Below, in pieces: positions 9,801 through 17,469 of a DNA stretch of 61,894 bases. Source of the stretch: Bryobacterales bacterium. Lineage in GTDB: Bacteria > Acidobacteriota > Terriglobia > Bryobacterales > Bryobacteraceae. Location: positions 1-61,894 of the forward strand of contig JADLCT010000005.1 of NCBI GenBank assembly GCA_020847045.1, given 5' to 3'. The position numbers and the translations under genes were made by a program. Position 1 is the stretch's first letter, and every line of letters starts with the position of its first letter. The notes under the pieces are model-generated. The model worked only from the letters and a program-made list of their open reading frames with translations, had not been told where the DNA came from and ran no database searches.

Positions 9801-10350
9801 GAAACTCGGCCAGAAGCCTGCCTCCACAGGCCTCATGTGTTACCTGATGTACCCCGAGGTGTACACGAAGTTTGCGCGCAACCAAGCCCACTGGGGCGAT
9901 GTCGATGTGCTGCCCACGCCGCAGTTTTTCTTTGGTATGAAGAACGGCGAGGAGATCACCGTCGAGATCGAATCCGGCAAGACGCTGATCGTCAAGTTCC
10001 TCACCATTGGCGAACCTCATCCCGATGGCACGCGCACGGTGTTCTTCGAATTGAACGGACAGCCGCGCGAGGTCACCGTCCGCGACAAGACGCTCGAAGT
10101 GCAGCAGTCCACGGCGGAGAAGGCCGACCCCAACCACGCCGGGCACGTCGGCGCGCCCATTCCCGGCGCGGTTTCGAGCATCAGTGTCGAGCCTGGCGCC
10201 AAGGTGGCCAAGGGCGACAAACTGCTCATCATGGAGGCCATGAAGATGCAAACCACCGTCTCTGCCCCCGTGGCGGGCAGGGTGTCGCGCATCTGCGTCC
10301 ACACGGGCCAGAGCGTCGAGCCGAAGGATCTACTGCTCGTGATCGAGTAG
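6889..10350 (+). CDS. pyc: Pyruvate carboxylase
   Basis: 1153 residues, the normal length of single-chain pyruvate carboxylase (pyruvate + HCO3- + ATP to oxaloacetate; anaplerosis). Order: biotin carboxylase domain (starts MKKVLALNRGEIAIRIF; ATP-grasp loop GGGGRGMR), carboxyltransferase domain (TDTTFRDAHQSLMATR; metal site HFHTHDTSG), tetramerisation region, and C-terminal biotinyl domain with the biotinylated Lys near 1119 in EAMKM. The ATG at 6889 is chosen because the conserved N-terminus begins exactly there; the in-frame extension to 6787 is not family-like. The 155 bases upstream show no clear promoter. No biotin ligase gene is nearby. Confidence 0.96.
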   Translation: MKKVLALNRGEIAIRIFRAANELGMRTVAVYSQEDRLSLHRFKADEAFLIGDGSGGRRKLGPVQAYLDVEGIVALAKEKEADFIHPGYGFLSENPALARACEAAGITFIGPSAEILDLLGDKTAARRLAEKAGIPVIPGTAKPVTRPAEAEKAAQRIGFPLIIKAAFGGGGRGMRVVESAAELKGLLEEATAEALAAFGNGAVFLERFIRRPRHIEVQILGDRHGNIVHLYERDCSVQRRHQKVVEVAPAVSLDRVVRDDITTAAVRLCKAAGYYSAGTVEFLVDSDTNEWFFIEVNPRVQVEHTVTEVVTGIDIVRSQILIAMGESLNGPEINIPKQEAVELHGYALQCRITTEDPANNFVPDYGKIHTYRSPAGFGIRLDGASAYGGAVITPYYDSLLVKITGWGQNFPQACQRMDRALREFRIRGVKTNIPFLENVVNDGTFVSGRATTRFLDENPHLFQFKARKDRATKLLTYIAEVSVNGNPEVAGKAQPPVFRAAPIPEFDLLPQGPPKGTRDLLLEKGPEALAEWMRSEKRLLLTDTTFRDAHQSLMATRMRTYDMLAIAPYVAQHLSQLFSIEMWGGATFDVAMRFLHEDPFERLRKLRAAIPNICFQMLLRASNAVGYTAYPDNVVREFIAESAAQGIDIFRVFDSLNWLPNMRVPMEAVRKTGRVCEAAVCYTGDILDPRRDKYPLEYYVKMARELERMGAHILAIKDMAGLLKPFAAQRLVKALRDAVGLPVHFHTHDTSGIAAASYVQAAGAGVDAVDCAISSMSGTTSQPNLNSLVAAFAHTPRETGLDAAALQKCADYWETVRTWYAPFDEAPKSGTAEVYLHEMPGGQYTNLKAQAESMGLGERWPEIARMYADVNMAFGDIVKVTPSSKVVGDLALFLISHGMSVAEFLNLGPDHSVNIPNSVVEMFQGSLGEPAGGWPRKAVQVVLKGGKPQKGRASARMPAADLKAAAATLEKKLGQKPASTGLMCYLMYPEVYTKFARNQAHWGDVDVLPTPQFFFGMKNGEEITVEIESGKTLIVKFLTIGEPHPDGTRTVFFELNGQPREVTVRDKTLEVQQSTAEKADPNHAGHVGAPIPGAVSSISVEPGAKVAKGDKLLIMEAMKMQTTVSAPVAGRVSRICVHTGQSVEPKDLLLVIE

Positions 10351-10372
10351 CCGCATCGGGTAGAGTCGAGCT

Positions 10373-10984
10373 ATGACGCCGCCGGGCCGCTCGTCAGCCG
10401 TCACCGTCCTGGGCGTCCTTTTTCTATCGCTCGGCGGCATGTGGCTGCTCGGCGCCGTGCTGCAAGGGGCCTTCCTCGGATTTCTATCGGCCATGCGGCC
10501 CGGAGGGATCTCCATGGGCGACGTGGAGGCCAACCCGCACACGCCTCCGGCCATCCGCCATGTGCTGCGGTACGCGGGGCTCTGGCTGCCGCTCAGCTTT
10601 GCCGGCGCGCTCGGGCTGATGCTGGCTTCCCTCGCGCTGATCCGCCGCCGCCCCTGGGCTCGCGTGGCCTTCATCCTGGCCGGTGGAGCGGGAATTATAT
10701 ATGTGGCTTTCTCCCTGGCGGCCTCGGCCGCGTTGGCGGCCTACTTCCGCTCCGCGCAGGCTGGTTTGGAAAAACTGGGCGCCGGATCGGGACTGCCCGC
10801 CATGGCGGCGTTTGTCCTGGTGATGGTGAGCGTGAAGACCGCGCTGCTGGGCGTGTTTTTCGGCTGGATGATCTGGAAACTCACGCGTCCCGGCGTGAAG
10901 GCCGAGTTTGACCGCCCCCATCCGGCCTCCTCTGCCCCCGGCGCGGCGCCCGGCGGGCTTCCCCTTGGCGGGCCGGACCTTTGA
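10373..10984 (+). CDS. Hypothetical integral membrane protein
   Basis: 203 residues with four predicted hydrophobic segments (about 10-35, 65-88, 98-122 and 140-168) and a proline/alanine/glycine-rich C-terminal tail of about 30 residues. It starts 22 bases after pyc, so it may be its distal operon gene. No catalytic motif is visible and the family is not recognised. A basic RRRPWAR loop between the second and third segments suggests that side faces the cytoplasm. Confidence 0.7.
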   Translation: MTPPGRSSAVTVLGVLFLSLGGMWLLGAVLQGAFLGFLSAMRPGGISMGDVEANPHTPPAIRHVLRYAGLWLPLSFAGALGLMLASLALIRRRPWARVAFILAGGAGIIYVAFSLAASAALAAYFRSAQAGLEKLGAGSGLPAMAAFVLVMVSVKTALLGVFFGWMIWKLTRPGVKAEFDRPHPASSAPGAAPGGLPLGGPDL

Positions 10985-11035
10985 CCGCTTTGCTACACTA
11001 GTCTGGTAGTCTGCACGAAAGGATTTTCCCCTTCC

Positions 11036-11272
11036 ATGAAAGCCGGAATTCATCCCGCCTACGAGCAGGTCAATGTGGTCTGCGCCTGCGGGAGTCAGTT
11101 TAAGACGGGTTCGACCCACAAGGGCGACATCCGCGTGGAAATCTGCTCCAGCTGCCACCCGTTCTTCACGGGCAAGCAGAAGCTGATCGACACCGAGGGC
11201 CGTGTTCAGCGGTTCACCAAGAAGTACGAGAAGGCCCGCGCCACCGCCGAGGCCAAGAGGAAGGTCAACTAG
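11036..11272 (+). CDS. rpmE: 50S ribosomal protein L31 (zinc-binding type)
   Basis: 78 residues. The zinc-type cysteines are all present: C16-A-C18 and C37-S-S-C40 followed by HPF. This is the C+ form rather than the zinc-independent paralogue made on zinc starvation. The N-terminus MKAGIHP and the FFTGKQK motif are diagnostic. GAAAGGA lies about 11 bases before the start. The next gene (DUF1080) begins 4 bases after the stop, an unusual partner for a ribosomal protein gene. Confidence 0.96.
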   Translation: MKAGIHPAYEQVNVVCACGSQFKTGSTHKGDIRVEICSSCHPFFTGKQKLIDTEGRVQRFTKKYEKARATAEAKRKVN

Positions 11273-11276
11273 CACC

Positions 11277-11921
11277 ATGCGAACGGCGCGGTGGGCAGCG
11301 GCTTTCGTGCTCGCCGCCGTGCTGTGCGCGCCCGCCGCCGCCGCGGAAAAGCAGCTCCTCTTCAATGGCAAGGACCTCACCGGTTGGAAGATGACCGGAT
11401 GGGGCAGCTTCGCCGTGGAGAACGGGCTGCTGAAAACCGTGGACGGCATGGGACTGCTCTACTACGAGCCTTCCCGGTTCGGTAACTGCACCATTCGCGC
11501 CGTCTTCAAAACGACCGGCCCGCACGGCAATTCCGGCGTCATCATCCGCATGCCGGAACGGCCCACCGACGCCTGGTATGGCGTTCACAACGGCTACGAG
11601 GTGCAGATTGATTCGCAGGGCGATGAATGGCACGCCACAGGTGCGCTCTACTCGCTGAGTAAGACGAAGAAGGGCTTTCAGAAGCCGCCCGGCGAGTGGA
11701 ACACCATGGACATCACGCTGGACGGCCAGCGCACCACGGTACGCCTGAACGGCGAGGTGATCAACGAGTTCGAGGGCAGCCAGCCGGTGCCTGAGCGGAA
11801 GATGTGGTACGAGCCTGTCCGCGGCCCGCGCCCCGATTCCGGCTATATCGGCCTCCAGAATCACGACCCCGCCTCCGTCGTCTATTTCAAAGAGATCAGC
11901 GTCATTACCGGCGGCCGCTAG
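11277..11921 (+). CDS. Exported DUF1080 (3-keto-disaccharide hydrolase-like) protein
   Basis: 214 residues with a classical signal peptide (MRTARWAAAFVLAAVL, cleavage after about AAA-24). The mature part is one DUF1080 domain, a concanavalin-like beta-sandwich. It opens with LLFNGKDLTGWK and has the typical GNSGVIIRMP, GYEVQI and IGLQNH motifs. Members with known activity cleave 3-keto-disaccharides; the substrate here is unknown. The ATG at 11277 fits the signal peptide and follows L31 by 4 bases, suggesting read-through from rpmE. The stop overlaps the stop of the converging amidohydrolase-like gene. Confidence 0.88.
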   Translation: MRTARWAAAFVLAAVLCAPAAAAEKQLLFNGKDLTGWKMTGWGSFAVENGLLKTVDGMGLLYYEPSRFGNCTIRAVFKTTGPHGNSGVIIRMPERPTDAWYGVHNGYEVQIDSQGDEWHATGALYSLSKTKKGFQKPPGEWNTMDITLDGQRTTVRLNGEVINEFEGSQPVPERKMWYEPVRGPRPDSGYIGLQNHDPASVVYFKEISVITGGR

Positions 11922-12670
11922 CCGTTCGGAATCCCGTACCACTCCTCCGCCGTTCCACCCAGCACCGCCTCGCGGTAGGCCATCGTCCGTGGCCCCATCG
12001 ACTGTGTGAAGCAGGCCAGCGACTCTTTCCACGAGGCTCCCTTGGCCAGCGAAACCGGCCAGTCGCTTCCATACATGGCGCGCCCCGCGCCGAACAGCCG
12101 CAGCACCTCCGCAACCCACGGCTTGTACCACTCCACGCGCCACCCCACGCTGGATGGCCCCGATCCCCCGGCATCGCCCGGAGGCGCATCATTTAACAGT
12201 CCATTGATTTTCACGCGCACGTTCGGGCAGGCGGCCAGTTGGGCCATGCCATCCTCCCACACGGGATCAGGGCGCGCCGGCCCCGCCGGCTCGAACCGCG
12301 CTCCGCCCGCGCGCAGCACGGTGATCCGCGCCCGGGGATGTCCCGCCGCGAACCGGGCCACCGCGCCGAGCGATAACATCCCGCAGGCGACCTCGGCCAT
12401 CAGTCCGCGCGCCGTTGCTTCGTGGATCGCCTCGACGTTGGGCCATCGCGCTTCGATCGCCACCAGGCGCGGATGATCCGGCGCACCGGGCGCCCCACAC
12501 ACGCCGCGCAGCCATTCCACGCGCGACGCCAGTTCGAGATGCTGGCTGGTCTCCTCGCGCGTGTAACGCCAGGGGCACAGCAGCGCGCCATCAAAACGGT
12601 TGCGGCGGAGAATAGGCCAAAGCGTCTCCGGGCTTTGGTCCAATAGAGGAATGCTGGCGTCGAGTCTCAC
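11918..12670 (-). CDS. Amidohydrolase-fold protein lacking the usual histidine metal ligands
   Basis: 250 residues from a GTG at 12670 with GGAAGC upstream. A longer frame to 12883 exists but would overlap the opposing lipoprotein gene and its signal peptide. The overall pattern matches the Amidohydrolase_2 / L-fuconolactonase-like family: VRLDA at the N-terminus, LLxLASRVEWLRGVCG, and the terminal YGSDWPVS with the conserved Asp. The family's N-terminal HxH is replaced by DASIP, and the mid-protein 'VLDH' position reads VLRAGG. The metal site therefore appears lost and the protein may not be a hydrolase. The stop overlaps the DUF1080 stop. Confidence 0.7.
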   Translation of the reverse strand: MRLDASIPLLDQSPETLWPILRRNRFDGALLCPWRYTREETSQHLELASRVEWLRGVCGAPGAPDHPRLVAIEARWPNVEAIHEATARGLMAEVACGMLSLGAVARFAAGHPRARITVLRAGGARFEPAGPARPDPVWEDGMAQLAACPNVRVKINGLLNDAPPGDAGGSGPSSVGWRVEWYKPWVAEVLRLFGAGRAMYGSDWPVSLAKGASWKESLACFTQSMGPRTMAYREAVLGGTAEEWYGIPNG

Positions 12671-12722
12671 AGTTTCAGCTTCCCGGAACAGCGCCCCGGT
12701 GCGCAACGTATGCTGGGACAGA

Positions 12723-13640
12723 ATGCACTGGAAATCTCTCGTCGTCTGTCTGGCCGCGCTGGCGGCCGTTTCCTGCTCCCGCACGCCCGCCACGCCCCCT
12801 CTCGGAATCGACGCACAACTGGCCGCCATGACTCCGCGAGAAACCACCATCCTGGCTGGCTTCCGCATGGACCGCATCCGCACCAGCCCGCTCTACGAAG
12901 AGTATTTTCACGGACGTCTGCCTGGCGCCGGCGAATCGGCCGGCGAATTGATGCGATTCCAGGAGCAGGTGGATGAACTGCTCATCGCCGTCACCGGACG
13001 CGAGACACTGCTGCTGGCCCGCGGACGTTTTGATCGCGCAGCCGTGGAGAGGAAGCTGCAGGAGACCGGGGCGGCCGAAACCAGTGTCGCCGGGCGTAAG
13101 GCGTTTGGCGGCAGCGGGGCCTTATTTGTGCCGCTCGATGGCGGCTATGCCCTGGCCGGCGCACGGACGCTCGTCGAAGACGCCCTGAGCCGCGCCGGGC
13201 ATATCGTCGCGCTGCCGGCCCGCTTCTTCAAACCAGCGCAGGAGATCCCCGCCTCCAGCCATGCCTGGGTCATCAGCGTCGGCCAGCTTCCCCAACTCCC
13301 GGTCCCCGAACGCAGCAACCTCGCCAACCTTCCCCGCGCGCTCGAACATGTCGAACTGGCCACTGCGTCCGCCGACCTCAGCCGCGGCGTGAAACTACGG
13401 ATGGCGGCGGCATGCACAACCGAAGATGATGCGCGGCAGATCCAGACCCTTCTGCGCGGACTCCTCGGCATGGCGCGTCTGTCGGCGCCGTCCGGAGAGC
13501 GGGGGTTGCTGGCGGCGCTGGACCGGATTCAGGTGGCGCAAAACGAACGCACCGTCACCGTGAACGCCAACCTTCCGGCGGATCTGGCCGGGTTGCTGGC
13601 CGGAGCCCTCGGCGTCCGCCGGAGTGAAACCGGCCGCTGA
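12723..13640 (+). CDS. Hypothetical lipoprotein
   Basis: 305 residues. The N-terminus MHWKSLVVCLAALAAVSC ends in a lipobox (AVSC), so this is probably a lipid-anchored envelope protein. The rest is soluble and of mixed alpha/beta character with no Cys cluster, no repeat and no catalytic motif I recognise. It is divergent from the amidohydrolase-like gene (52 bases between starts) and converges on the ferredoxin gene. Upstream in-frame codons to 12600 overlap the other gene and lack a signal peptide, so the ATG at 12723 is preferred. Confidence 0.72.
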   Translation: MHWKSLVVCLAALAAVSCSRTPATPPLGIDAQLAAMTPRETTILAGFRMDRIRTSPLYEEYFHGRLPGAGESAGELMRFQEQVDELLIAVTGRETLLLARGRFDRAAVERKLQETGAAETSVAGRKAFGGSGALFVPLDGGYALAGARTLVEDALSRAGHIVALPARFFKPAQEIPASSHAWVISVGQLPQLPVPERSNLANLPRALEHVELATASADLSRGVKLRMAAACTTEDDARQIQTLLRGLLGMARLSAPSGERGLLAALDRIQVAQNERTVTVNANLPADLAGLLAGALGVRRSETGR

Positions 13641-13663
13641 GCCGCCGCAGTCTGTTGGGGGCC

Positions 13664-14059
13664 TCAGGCTTTCGGCGGGGGGATGGCGCCGCCCAGGTTC
13701 ATGCTGCCGCCACCCTCGCTCACATAGTTCCGGTTCCACCCCGGAATCTCCACGGTCACGTCGCCCGACATCACTGCCTGGCACCCCAGCCGCGAATGCA
13801 GGGTAAGGCCCGGCGCCATGTCCAGCCGGTCCGCCTCGTCGTCGTCCATCTCGCTCAGGTGCTCCTCGCCCGCCTTCACAATGACGTGACAGGTGGTGCA
13901 GGCGCAACTGCCGCCGCAGGCGTGCTCCAGGTGGGCCCCATGATTCAGGCAGACGTCCAGGATCGATCCCCGCTTGCCGTGCTCGGAGTAAGGCATCGCG
14001 GCAGGATCGAACTCGATTACCCGGTTCTCGGGAAGAATCGTCAACTTGATGGTCTCCAC
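13664..14059 (-). CDS. [2Fe-2S] ferredoxin, ISC/adrenodoxin type
   Basis: 131 residues from a GTG at 14059 (AGGG just upstream). The cluster ligands follow the adrenodoxin pattern C-x5-C-x2-C (in HACGGSCACTTC) with a distant fourth Cys in RLGCQ; one extra Cys lies inside the first motif. The VEIPGWNRNYVSE end matches bacterial Fdx, an electron donor in Fe-S cluster assembly. A glycine/proline-rich extension of about 16 residues follows. No isc genes are adjacent; an A-type carrier lies about 20 kb away. The role in Fe-S assembly is inferred from family. Confidence 0.9.
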   Translation of the reverse strand: METIKLTILPENRVIEFDPAAMPYSEHGKRGSILDVCLNHGAHLEHACGGSCACTTCHVIVKAGEEHLSEMDDDEADRLDMAPGLTLHSRLGCQAVMSGDVTVEIPGWNRNYVSEGGGSMNLGGAIPPPKA

Positions 14060-14102
14060 AACCCTAGGATAGCAAGGGGGATCTGGAAACGTCGAAACAC
14101 CC

Positions 14103-14132
14103 TTAACTTGATCGAGATTGTTGTGTTATCCT
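14103..14132 (+). promoter_or_regulatory. Candidate promoter for the DUF2061 gene
   Basis: TTAACT and TATCCT are separated by 18 bases. The -10 ends 9 bases before the ATG at 14142, so the transcript would be nearly leaderless. Hexamers match the consensus only partly. Confidence 0.3.
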
Positions 14133-14141
14133 GGCCTAGGC

Positions 14142-14363
14142 ATGGAGTCGCACTCGCGCAGTCTCGCCAAGGCAATCAGTTACCGCTTCTTTGGATCGAT
14201 GTCCACGGCGGCGCTGGTCTATTTTTTCACCGGCTCGGCCAAGGTCTCCGTGGGTGCCGGAATCCTTGACTCTGTTGTAAAGATTGTCCTCTTCTTCGTT
14301 CATGAGCGTGTTTGGCAACGCATCCCTTTCGGGCGTTCCAAGGCCCCGGAATACGAAATTTAG
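14142..14363 (+). CDS. DUF2061 small membrane protein
   Basis: 73 residues. The pattern RSLAKAISYRFFGSMSTAAL, then a second hydrophobic stretch (VSVGAGILDSVVKIVLFFV), then HERVWQRIPFG is the DUF2061 signature: two membrane helices with a conserved HERxW at the C-terminal side. Function unknown; in other bacteria the domain is found alone or attached to sulfate-assimilation proteins. The ATG at 14142 matches the domain start. There is no clear Shine-Dalgarno. Confidence 0.85.
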   Translation: MESHSRSLAKAISYRFFGSMSTAALVYFFTGSAKVSVGAGILDSVVKIVLFFVHERVWQRIPFGRSKAPEYEI

Positions 14364-14419
14364 TTTTTCTTCACATCCCCGAACCGTAACCTTGCCGCCG
14401 CCGGCGGGTTCTTGTTGTC

Positions 14420-14776
14420 ATGAAATTTCTCACGATGCTCCTGTCCCTGTTCGCCACGTCGGCGCTTTTGTTCGGCGCCGATGTGAACGGCAAATGGACG
14501 GCCACCCAAACCTTCGGCGACCGCACCATCGAAACCACCATGAACTTCAAGGCCGATGGCGCCACGCTGACGGGAACCATCTCCGGACGGCGCGGTGACA
14601 CTGAAATCACCGATGGCAAGATCGACGGGGATACCATCACCTTCACGGTGAAGCGTCAAACACAGAAGGGCGACTTCACGTCCAAGTACACGGGAAAGGT
14701 TGCGGGCGACGAGATCCAGTTCACCACGACGATGATGAACCGGGACGTTCAATTCACAGCCAAACGCGTGAAATAG
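14420..14776 (+). CDS. Small exported protein
   Basis: 118 residues with a signal peptide (MKFLTMLLSLFATSALLFGA, cleavage after about 20). The mature protein is a small all-beta domain rich in Thr, Gly and Asp: VNGKWTATQTFGDR, then repeated strand-turn units such as GATLTGTISGRRGD. Similar short GxW-starting secreted proteins are numerous in Acidobacteria and may be lipocalin-like, but no function is known to me. It stands alone in its orientation before the converging carboxypeptidase gene. Confidence 0.75.
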   Translation: MKFLTMLLSLFATSALLFGADVNGKWTATQTFGDRTIETTMNFKADGATLTGTISGRRGDTEITDGKIDGDTITFTVKRQTQKGDFTSKYTGKVAGDEIQFTTTMMNRDVQFTAKRVK

Positions 14777-14782
14777 CGGCGG

Positions 14783-15964
14783 CTAGCGTTCGCCTGCGAA
14801 CAATTTGACAATTGACTGGGCCAGCCCGGCGCCGAAGCGCAATCTATCCTCGGCCACCGGGTAGCGGCCCAGTTTTTCGTTGAACTCCACCCGCTGCTCC
14901 ATCAGGAACGCGGGAATTTTACGTTCCCGCCACAGCGCCTGGGCGACGTTCATGCGTCCGGGTTTGCCCTCCGTCGTGGTGGCCGTCATCACGGTGTAGT
15001 CCGGGCGGGACGGGTGAAACGTGGTTCCCTCGCGCAGCAGGGTGAACCAGCGCTGGCCGAAATCGGCGGGCGGGCCCTCCAGATATTCACTGGTCTCGGT
15101 GTTGTGGATGCTGAGGAACAGCGCGATCTTCCGGCCCGCATCCAGCCACTGGAAAATCGCCTGTCTTTGCGCCGCGATCTCTGGCATCTTGTCTGGCCGC
15201 ACGAGGTCCCAGTTACGGTTCAGGTCGTAGCCGTTCCGGTTGAAGCGCACGCCTCCATGGGCCAGGCCGTCTGGGTCGGCCGCCGGCAGTATCTTCCACA
15301 CAAACCGCCGCCGCGCCTCACCGGCCTCCGCCGTGGCGCTCAGCAGCCAGCGCACCACGCCCTCGCCGGCCAGAGAAGAGCCGGACTCCCAGGAGTGCTG
15401 CCGGAACATCAGCCACACGGCCGGCGCCGTGGCGCTGCCTGCGTGCGCGTCGTGGACCGTCCACAGAAACAGAGGACGTTTCTCCACGCTCCGCCCGATG
15501 GTTTCCACCTTCAGACTCTTATGGGAGGCAAACTCGCGGGCCAGCGCCGCCAGCCTGGCGTTCGTGTAGGGTTCCTGGTGGGCAATCCAGAGCCGTGGCG
15601 TCTTGACATCCAGCTTCAGGCGCAGCGCCGGGCCTGAGGATACCCATTCGACGGCGCCATCGGGCAGGTGGGTCCAGTGCGCGCCGTCCGTGCTCACCAC
15701 CGGGCGCGTTTTCGCCGTCACAGCGTGCGTGCCGGCGCGGTAGTTATACTCGCCCAGCAGCTCCACCAGGTCGATGGTCAGCCGCGTTCCGGCCGCACCA
15801 TCCACGCGGAAGTTGTACCAGCTCGCCTGGCGGTTCCGGTTGTCCTGATCGCTCTGGCCGGGAACGGAGCAGCGGTAGTGATCCGGTCCGGCGCGCTCGA
15901 CACGCCCCAGGGCGCCTCCTTCGTAGGAAGAAGTAAAGGTGATGGCAGCCAACAGAAGAAGCAT
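14783..15964 (-). CDS. Exported M14 zinc carboxypeptidase, cytosolic-carboxypeptidase-like
   Basis: 393 residues with a short hydrophobic N-terminus (MLLLLAAITFTSS) acting as signal. An N-terminal beta domain (WYNFRVDGAAGTRLTIDL) of the type seen in CCP/Nna1 (M14B/D) deglutamylases precedes the catalytic domain. Zinc ligands HxxE lie near residue 190 in RQHSWESG and the third His near 286 in LSIHNT; RNGYDLNRNWD is the substrate-carboxylate-binding region. The likely general-base Glu is in FLMEQRVEF. Family members cleave C-terminal amino acids or gamma-linked glutamates. Secretion suggests a peptide or peptidoglycan-stem substrate, which is inference. Confidence 0.85.
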   Translation of the reverse strand: MLLLLAAITFTSSYEGGALGRVERAGPDHYRCSVPGQSDQDNRNRQASWYNFRVDGAAGTRLTIDLVELLGEYNYRAGTHAVTAKTRPVVSTDGAHWTHLPDGAVEWVSSGPALRLKLDVKTPRLWIAHQEPYTNARLAALAREFASHKSLKVETIGRSVEKRPLFLWTVHDAHAGSATAPAVWLMFRQHSWESGSSLAGEGVVRWLLSATAEAGEARRRFVWKILPAADPDGLAHGGVRFNRNGYDLNRNWDLVRPDKMPEIAAQRQAIFQWLDAGRKIALFLSIHNTETSEYLEGPPADFGQRWFTLLREGTTFHPSRPDYTVMTATTTEGKPGRMNVAQALWRERKIPAFLMEQRVEFNEKLGRYPVAEDRLRFGAGLAQSIVKLFAGER

Positions 15965-15976
15965 GGAGTGCCCAGG

Positions 15977-17374
15977 CTACACCGTCTTCACGGTTTTGCG
16001 CTTGGCCTCATATGCGGTGAAGCGGGATTTGTAGTCGCCGAAGCCCTTGCGCCCCATCAGGCCGAAGGTGAACTTCTTGCCCAGTTCCACGCCCTCCTGG
16101 TCGAACGCGTTGATGTTCAGCATCTCGCCGGCGAACGCCGTTTCAAACTCCATCAACTGGAAGAACGCGCCCAGGTGCTCTTCATCCACCCGGTCCAGCG
16201 TGAAGGTGCAATTCGGCCGCCCGTTCTCCGTCAGCGCCGCTTCGGTGGAGCGCCTTTCGGCGTCCAGCAACCGGGCCAGGCTCTGCCCGCACAGGTAGTC
16301 CATCGCTTCAAACCCCGTGGGGGTCTTGGGAATGGCTCCCGCGTCGGGCTGGTTCCGCACAGCCCAGAAGCTGAACACCTTGTCGTTCGGACCTTCCATG
16401 TACAACTGCACCTGGGAATGCTGGTCCGTTGTGCCCAGCGCCGCAACGGGCGTCTGTCCGGCGTGCACCACAGTCCCATTCCGGTCCGTCCGCTTGCCGA
16501 GCGACTCGGCCCACAACTGCCGGAACCAGAACGCTGAGCCCCACAGGCGATTGGAATAGGGAAACGCCACCTGGATGGACTTGGACTTTCTGGCAGCCAG
16601 CAGATGATGGCACAGCGCGGCACGCAGCGCCGTATTCTTGCGCAGGTCCGGTAGCCAGCAGAGCTTCGTCATCGCCGACGCTCCGGAACACAGCCGCCGG
16701 ATGTCGGCTCCGGTCAACGCCGCCGGCAGCAGTCCCACGGCCGAAAGCACGCTGAAGCGCCCGCCCACGTTTTCCGGCAGGTGGAAGGTCGGGTATTTTC
16801 TCTGCTCGGCGAGTTGCTTCAGATCTCCGCGCCCGGCGCTGGTCACCACAGCGAAATGATTCCGTGCCTTCCTGCCCAGCGTGGACTCCAACCAGGCGGT
16901 CACGATCAGCAGCGTCGCGACGGTTTCGGCCGTCGCGCCGGACTTGGCGATGGGCACAACCAGCGTCCGCTTCGGGTCCATTGTCTTCAACGCGCCCATC
17001 ACGAAGCTGGGATCCACGTTATCCAGAATCACCAGCCGCGGATTCTTGCGCGAGAACTCCTTCTGCACGGGATGCATGCCGCGCAGCGCGCAGTCGATGG
17101 CCCATGCCCCCAGCGCGCTGCCGCCGATTCCCACCACACAAATCGTGTCGAACTTGCCGGCCACCGATTTGGCGTAGCTTCGAATCGCGGCAATCGTCTC
17201 GGATTGATCCGGCAGGTCCGGAAAGCCGTACAGTCCTTTTTGCCACGACGCGCGGAATCCCGCCAGCGCCCGTTTGGCGAGTCCGGCTCCCGCACGCAGA
17301 TCGGCGGCGTTCAAGCCATTCTCTTTGCCGGCCATGTCGGCCATCAGATTTCGTTCGTCGAATGCAATGCGCAT
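15977..17374 (-). CDS. pgi: Glucose-6-phosphate isomerase
   Basis: 465 residues, close to the short bacterial/archaeal-like PGI class (~450) and shorter than the 550-residue E. coli enzyme. SIS-domain motifs: VVGIGGSALGAWA (phosphate-binding) and AKSGATAETVATLL in the first lobe, and the C-terminal QEGVELGKKF motif common to all PGIs. It interconverts glucose-6-P and fructose-6-P in glycolysis/gluconeogenesis. The carboxypeptidase gene follows 12 bases downstream on the same strand, so they may be co-transcribed. The ATG at 17374 begins MRIAFDERN. Confidence 0.93.
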   Translation of the reverse strand: MRIAFDERNLMADMAGKENGLNAADLRAGAGLAKRALAGFRASWQKGLYGFPDLPDQSETIAAIRSYAKSVAGKFDTICVVGIGGSALGAWAIDCALRGMHPVQKEFSRKNPRLVILDNVDPSFVMGALKTMDPKRTLVVPIAKSGATAETVATLLIVTAWLESTLGRKARNHFAVVTSAGRGDLKQLAEQRKYPTFHLPENVGGRFSVLSAVGLLPAALTGADIRRLCSGASAMTKLCWLPDLRKNTALRAALCHHLLAARKSKSIQVAFPYSNRLWGSAFWFRQLWAESLGKRTDRNGTVVHAGQTPVAALGTTDQHSQVQLYMEGPNDKVFSFWAVRNQPDAGAIPKTPTGFEAMDYLCGQSLARLLDAERRSTEAALTENGRPNCTFTLDRVDEEHLGAFFQLMEFETAFAGEMLNINAFDQEGVELGKKFTFGLMGRKGFGDYKSRFTAYEAKRKTVKTV

Positions 17375-17469
17375 AGATCGATCCCAAGCCCCCGCGCCAG
17401 CGGGCTGCCTGTATCAGTCTAGCGGGATTCGAGGAAACTGTCGTGCGCCCCTGATGAGGGCCGGAGGGC

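Noticed and set aside
12671..12883. N-terminal extension of the amidohydrolase-like protein
   Set aside because: It would overlap the signal-peptide end of the divergent lipoprotein gene, and the family-like start VRLDA follows directly on the GTG at 12670.
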